Source: Anaerolineales bacterium UBA832 (GTDB taxonomy: Bacteria > Chloroflexota > Anaerolineae > Anaerolineales > UBA11657). Taken from it: 10,040 nucleotides of DNA. The notes under the pieces were generated by a model that saw only the letters and a program-made list of their open reading frames with translations, was not told the DNA's origin and did not search any database. Position 1 is the first letter of the stretch. Every line of letters starts with the position of its first letter. The translations under genes were made by a program, and so were the position numbers. The stretch lies in contig DBHI01000106.1 of NCBI GenBank assembly GCA_002296125.1, forward strand, positions 11,491 to 21,530, written 5' to 3'. Of this stretch, positions 6,365-10,040 are shown one piece after another.

Positions 6365-6727
6365 TTAGCCAGCTGTCAGACTAGCACGAAGAACTACTCC
6401 TGCTAAAAACAAAAGTATTATTGCATACAAAAGAGTCTCTTTATATGTACCACGACCTTTAGTAAATGCAAACAATGCAGGCAAAGAAATAACACCTACT
6501 GCACCATATAAATAATGCACAGTACGCATAGCAAACAGACCTTGTACAATCATTAACACACCAATAGCCGCTTGAACAACGAAAATAATTGCCACTATTG
6601 CTACAGCACCCCAATATTGAGATGTCATGTCTAATTTACGAAAATAAAGCCAAAAACTCCAAGCTGCTACAAAAAGAGTATAGATCAAAATTGTGTTTGC
6701 CAGACCTGCATGTAATGTTTGTGTCAT
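6365..6727 (-). CDS. Small four-helix membrane protein, function unknown
   Basis: A 120-residue protein, almost all of it membrane helices: roughly residues 9-28, 38-61, 70-88 and 97-115, with short charged loops (YFRKLD, TKGRGTYKE). His6 in LHAGLANT and His71 in the RTVHYLYG segment sit near helix starts; two such His residues in a four-helix bundle could bind a cofactor such as heme, but this is speculation. I recognise the general pattern (HAGLANT start, HYLYG, TKGRG) as a small conserved membrane protein of Chloroflexota, but no function is known to me. It is the last gene on the minus strand, 63 bases after the epimerase gene, and so may be carried on the propionyl-CoA transcript. No Shine-Dalgarno is visible at its ATG, and no signal peptide apart from the first helix. 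Confidence 0.75.
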   Translation of the reverse strand: MTQTLHAGLANTILIYTLFVAAWSFWLYFRKLDMTSQYWGAVAIVAIIFVVQAAIGVLMIVQGLFAMRTVHYLYGAVGVISLPALFAFTKGRGTYKETLLYAIILLFLAGVVLRASLTAG

Positions 6728-6790
6728 AATAGTTATATTCTAACATATCCCAAATCAAATCAGTACAAATATTTAGAAATAATCATCCCA

Positions 6791-7198
6791 TTAAATTGAT
6801 GTTGATTGATAAAATTCCAGTAATACACCACTTGTACTTTCAGGATGCACAAAAATTGCTAGTTTGTTGCCGGCTCCTTCTACAGGAGAATCATTAATTA
6901 CCTTCACATTATTTAATCGCAAATGCAATAACATTGCATTTACATCATCGACCTCTAAAGCAATGTGATGAATCGCAGAACCTCCTCTACGCAAAAATTT
7001 AGCAACACTTGAATCAAAATCTGTAGCCTCTATTAACTCTATTCTGCTATCACCTACTTTAAAAAATATCGTATTGACCTGTTGAGATTCAACTTCTTCA
7101 CTATGCACAATCTCGAGTCCTAAAATATCTCTCCAAAAGAGCAAAGATTTATCTATACTTGATACTGCTATAGAAATGTGATCAATATTCTTAATCAT
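6791..7198 (-). CDS. mce: Methylmalonyl-CoA epimerase
   Basis: Interconverts (2S)- and (2R)-methylmalonyl-CoA in the cytoplasm, linking propionyl-CoA carboxylase to the mutase. With the ATG at 7198 it has 135 residues, normal for the family; a TTG three codons upstream (7207) would add MLF and is less likely, because family members usually begin MIKxIDHI. It belongs to the vicinal oxygen chelate (glyoxalase) superfamily, with two beta-alpha-beta repeats. Candidate metal ligands are His7 (IDHISIAV), His78 (AIHHIALEV) and Glu128 (GVLLEFYQ), with RIELIEA supplying the remaining position. It starts 20 bases after the mutase stop, with no clear Shine-Dalgarno, suggesting one operon. Other VOC enzymes look similar, but the adjoining mutase makes the epimerase role very likely. 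Confidence 0.93.
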   Translation of the reverse strand: MIKNIDHISIAVSSIDKSLLFWRDILGLEIVHSEEVESQQVNTIFFKVGDSRIELIEATDFDSSVAKFLRRGGSAIHHIALEVDDVNAMLLHLRLNNVKVINDSPVEGAGNKLAIFVHPESTSGVLLEFYQSTSI

Positions 7199-7218
7199 AA
7201 ATAACAAATTTGTTTCAG

Positions 7219-8856
7219 TTATGTCGTAGATCTATATTCACCCCAAATACTACGAAGAACATTACATATCTCTCCTAAAGTAATCCTGTTTTCTACACAT
7301 TCTATAAATATAGGAACCAAATTATCTGATCCACGTGCCGATTTACTAAGATAATCTAACAAACTACTAACCTTCTCTATATCCCTATTTTCTCTAAATG
7401 CTCGAACCTTTTCAATCTGTAATTCACTTATCTCTTTGTCTACTGACAATCTGTCTATCTCAATCGCCTGATCAGTCACGAAATCATTAACACCAACAAT
7501 TATTTGTTCATTTGACTCTATTTCACTCTGATAAGCATATGCTGCTTCCTGAATTTCTCCTTGCATATATCCTGATTGAATAGCCATAAGAGATCCACCC
7601 ATATCATCAATATAGCTAATATATTGTTCTGCTCGTTCTTGTATTTCATCTGTCAATGACTCCAATGCATATCCTCCTGCCAACGGATCGACAGTATCAC
7701 ACACACCTGATTCATACGCTATAATTTGTTGTGTTCTTAAAGCAACTTGAGCCGCTATCTCTGTCGGTAAACCCAAAGCCTCATCCATAGAATTAGTATG
7801 TATGCTTTGAGCACCACCTAAAACAGCTGCCAATGCCTGCAAAGTAACTCGTGCTACGTTATTCTCAGGCTGTTGTGCAGTCAACGTACTACCACCGGTT
7901 TGAGCATGGAAACGCATCATCTGACTTTTAGGATTCTGACTCCCAAACTGATCCCTAATAATTTGAGACCACATCCTCCTTGCCGCTCTGAATTTAGCAA
8001 TTTCTTCAAAAAAATGATTGTGTGCATTGAAAAAGAAACTCATCCTTGGAGCAAAATCATCAATTTCCAGTCCAGCATCTATTGCAGTTTTTACATAAGT
8101 AATTGCGTTGGATAGCGTAAATGCAAGTTCCTGCACAGCACTACTACCAGCCTCACGAATATGATAACCTGAAACACTGATAGTATTCCAGTAAGGCATA
8201 TTCTGATCACAATAACTAAACACATCTGTAATCAAACGCATAGATGGTGATGGTGGAAAAATATAGGTACCCCTAGCTAAATATTCCTTCAAAATATCAT
8301 TTTGAATAGTGCCTCGTATATCACGAACATCTACCTGCTTCATCTTACCAACTGCAACATACATAGCCAATAAAATTGATGCTGGTGCATTTATAGTCAT
8401 ACTAGTACTCACATTTTCCAAAGGTATACCATCAAACAAGGTACACATATCATCTAAAGTTGATATAGATACTCCCACCCTACCTACCTCACCTTCCGAT
8501 AACAAATCATCTGGGTCATAACCTATTTGAGTCGGCAAATCAAAAGCAACAGACAATCCTGTTTGACCCTGTTCAAGCAAAAATTTAAACCTACGATTAG
8601 TCTCTTCTGCTGTAGCATAACCGGCATATTGACGCATTGTCCATAACCGTTCCCGATACATGTCAGAATAAATACCACGAGTATATGGAAACTCACCAGG
8701 CATTCCTAAATTATCTTCATCAGATGATCCATTCTTAGATGATCTCGAATAAACCCGTTCAAGTGGTATTTTTGACGAAGTAGTAAACACATTTCGCCTT
8801 TCTAAGGAAACACCTAAATTATTCACGCTACCTGTTCTATTTTTTTTCATGTTCAT
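7219..8856 (-). CDS. mcmA: Methylmalonyl-CoA mutase, catalytic large subunit (lacks B12-binding domain)
   Basis: Rearranges (2R)-methylmalonyl-CoA to succinyl-CoA by adenosylcobalamin radical chemistry. The 545 residues make up only the TIM-barrel substrate domain. The protein ends soon after NRITLGEICNVLRSIWGEYR with no DxHxxG cobalamin motif, so it is the split form, whose small B12-binding subunit must be encoded elsewhere. Active-site residues line up with the Propionibacterium enzyme at a constant offset of 12: Tyr77 in MRQYAGYATA (its Tyr89), Arg195 in ARGTYIFPP (Arg207), and Tyr231-His232 in SGYHIREAG (Tyr243-His244). Tyr77 favours methylmalonyl-CoA over 2-hydroxyisobutyryl-CoA, whose mutase has Ile there. 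GTIQNDILKEY and FHAQTGGSTLTAQQPENN are also family-typical. Its start overlaps the carrier-protein gene by 20 bases (14 if the second ATG at 8850 is used), suggesting translational coupling. Confidence 0.95.
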   Translation of the reverse strand: MNMKKNRTGSVNNLGVSLERRNVFTTSSKIPLERVYSRSSKNGSSDEDNLGMPGEFPYTRGIYSDMYRERLWTMRQYAGYATAEETNRRFKFLLEQGQTGLSVAFDLPTQIGYDPDDLLSEGEVGRVGVSISTLDDMCTLFDGIPLENVSTSMTINAPASILLAMYVAVGKMKQVDVRDIRGTIQNDILKEYLARGTYIFPPSPSMRLITDVFSYCDQNMPYWNTISVSGYHIREAGSSAVQELAFTLSNAITYVKTAIDAGLEIDDFAPRMSFFFNAHNHFFEEIAKFRAARRMWSQIIRDQFGSQNPKSQMMRFHAQTGGSTLTAQQPENNVARVTLQALAAVLGGAQSIHTNSMDEALGLPTEIAAQVALRTQQIIAYESGVCDTVDPLAGGYALESLTDEIQERAEQYISYIDDMGGSLMAIQSGYMQGEIQEAAYAYQSEIESNEQIIVGVNDFVTDQAIEIDRLSVDKEISELQIEKVRAFRENRDIEKVSSLLDYLSKSARGSDNLVPIFIECVENRITLGEICNVLRSIWGEYRSTT

Positions 8857-9364
8857 CGTTGTGCTCAGGTGAAAGTACTAACATTACCTGATCCTGTTGT
8901 ATAGCGTCTTCTGAACTAACTTGAACCCTAGACACAATACCATCACACGGAGACTTAAGTTCATTCTGCATTTTCATAGACTCTAATACTACAAGGATGT
9001 CACCTTCTGATATGACCTGACCCTCAGTTACGGGAACAGATACCACCATACCTGGCATTGGTGACTTCAAATAATAATCACCTTGAGTTACTGCCGTTGC
9101 ACCTCCAAGACTCATTAATCTTTTTGATCTTTCATCGTCTATTTCAACCGAGTATAAATTTCCTTGATGTTGAACCTGCCAAACATTATCATGAACTTCT
9201 ACATAACCTTCATAAGATTTTCCATTGATTAAAAGAGAATACAATGGTCCATTACCTATGGATTTAAAGTCTAATTCATACTCTTCTTTGTCAACAATAA
9301 TATGATTTTCATCATTAATTTCGATGGCATATGTATTTTTGTTGACAGTAACCAAATATTTCAT
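8837..9364 (-). CDS. Biotin carboxyl carrier subunit of an acyl-CoA (probably propionyl-CoA) carboxylase
   Basis: A 175-residue protein that carries biotin between biotin carboxylase and carboxyltransferase. The C-terminal biotinyl/lipoyl domain spans about 97-166, with SPMPGMV (101-107) and the biotinylation motif ESMKMQNEL, whose acceptor is Lys131. Residues 1-90 form a beta-rich region (KSYEGYVEV, NLYSVEIDDERSKRL) resembling the linker (BT-like) domain found between the two parts in fused propionyl-, methylcrotonyl- and acetyl-CoA carboxylase alpha chains. The gene pair is therefore a split alpha chain. Its ATG overlaps the upstream stop as ATGA (9361-9364) and its end overlaps the mutase start, so it is tightly coupled on both sides. 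The neighbouring mutase and epimerase point to propionyl-CoA as substrate; a general acetyl-CoA carboxylase is the alternative. The C-terminal tail HNDEHEKK is charged and probably disordered. Confidence 0.9.
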   Translation of the reverse strand: MKYLVTVNKNTYAIEINDENHIIVDKEEYELDFKSIGNGPLYSLLINGKSYEGYVEVHDNVWQVQHQGNLYSVEIDDERSKRLMSLGGATAVTQGDYYLKSPMPGMVVSVPVTEGQVISEGDILVVLESMKMQNELKSPCDGIVSRVQVSSEDAIQQDQVMLVLSPEHNDEHEKK

Positions 9365-10040
9365 CTATTCATTCGTTCCCAACGACTAAACCATTTCCAA
9401 TTACTTGCATCTCTTTTTCCCCGCTGCACAACATGAGTTGCTTGCTGACGATACTGATGAGCTGCTAAAACAGCAAAAACTGCAGCTATCTCATCATCTA
9501 AATTTGATCTGCCACCCATCTGAAAGTCATCATCCACAAAACTAGTGTTAAACTGTCCAGCCATAAACCTGTGAGAATTTAACAACTGTTGATGAAATGG
9601 AATTGTAGTTTTTACACCTACAATCCTATACTCTTCAAGCGCGCGTCTCATTCTTAACAGGGCTTCTCCTCTAGTCTTACCAGAACAAATAACTTTACTA
9701 ATCATAGAATCATAATATGGAGAAATTGTGTAGCCTGGGTAAGCACCAGTATCAACTCGTACTCCGGGACCAGTGGGTACTATATGAGTATTGATAGTAC
9801 CGATAGATGGAATAAAACCATTATAAGAATCTTCAGCATTAACACGACATTCAATAGCCCAACCTTTCATTTCTATTTCATCTTGTCTTCTACTCAATTT
9901 ACGATTACGAGCTATACGTATTTGCTCCTTAACAATATCAACCCCGGTAACTATTTCAGTAACAGGATGTTCAACCTGAAGACGTGTATTCATTTCAAGA
10001 AAGTAATAATTGTGTTCATTATCCAATAAAAACTCAACAG
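9361..10040 (-). CDS. Biotin carboxylase subunit, C-terminal part (cut by window edge)
   Basis: The ATP-dependent enzyme that carboxylates biotin on the carrier protein. Only about 226 residues from the C-terminal end are in view; the frame stays open to the right edge, with VEFLLDNEHNYYFLEMN beginning at 10038, so the TTG at 10026 is not the start. The ATP-grasp catalytic signature is present in EMNTRLQVEHPVTEIV. The biotin carboxylase C-terminal domain follows (AIECRVNAEDSYNGFIPSIG, YYDSMISKVICSGKTRGEAL, RRALEEYRIVGVKTTIPF). The final 50 or so residues are variable. It ends in TGA, overlapping the carrier-protein ATG by 4 bases. Genes downstream suggest a role in propionyl-CoA carboxylase, but a shared role in acetyl-CoA carboxylase cannot be ruled out. 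Confidence 0.95.
   Translation of the reverse strand, partial: VEFLLDNEHNYYFLEMNTRLQVEHPVTEIVTGVDIVKEQIRIARNRKLSRRQDEIEMKGWAIECRVNAEDSYNGFIPSIGTINTHIVPTGPGVRVDTGAYPGYTISPYYDSMISKVICSGKTRGEALLRMRRALEEYRIVGVKTTIPFHQQLLNSHRFMAGQFNTSFVDDDFQMGGRSNLDDEIAAVFAVLAAHQYRQQATHVVQRGKRDASNWKWFSRWERMNR

Noticed and set aside
6304..6376. ACAGCT/AGCTGT complementarity around the convergent spacer as a terminator
   Set aside because: The arms are about 60 bases apart, one lies inside the membrane-protein gene, and the stem is short with no U-run.

Overview
The window is AT-rich bacterial DNA, densely packed with genes, with no mobile element, CRISPR array, tRNA or rRNA visible. Gene content suggests a member of the Chloroflexota, possibly a marine Dehalococcoidia/SAR202-like lineage. 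The clues are a lipoprotein with a long Thr/Pro/Ser linker joining an SH3-like domain to a glycosidase fold, a split (stand-alone large subunit) methylmalonyl-CoA mutase, and a small four-helix membrane protein of a type I associate with that phylum. The phylum call is inference. The code is standard: UGA ends several genes here and UGG encodes Trp.

Plus strand, 1-6302. The last 21 codons of a gene, probably an MscS-family mechanosensitive channel, end at 66. A small selenoprotein of the SelW/Rdx redox family follows at 201-455. Its CxxU motif is encoded with an in-frame UGA at 240-242, and a hairpin downstream fits the bacterial SECIS rules. Conventional gene calling would cut it to a shorter ORF that lacks the active site. 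Seventeen bases on is trpS, whose product carries a four-cysteine pattern almost identical to the [4Fe-4S] motif of Thermotoga maritima TrpRS. Then come dtd (D-aminoacyl-tRNA deacylase), a lipoprotein with its own good sigma-70-type promoter, and the proline pair proB-proA.

Minus strand, 6365-10040. A convergent operon reads right to left: biotin carboxylase (cut by the window edge), biotin carboxyl carrier subunit, methylmalonyl-CoA mutase large subunit, methylmalonyl-CoA epimerase, and a four-helix membrane protein. The first two genes overlap by 4 bases and the next two by 20. Together they point to propionyl-CoA carboxylation to methylmalonyl-CoA, epimerisation and rearrangement to succinyl-CoA. 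The carboxyltransferase subunit and the B12-binding mutase subunit are not in view.

The two blocks meet tail to tail at 6303-6364. No intergenic stretch exceeds 300 bases. The most interesting part is 190-1459: a selenoprotein hidden by its UGA codon, apparently co-transcribed with a probable iron-sulfur TrpRS.
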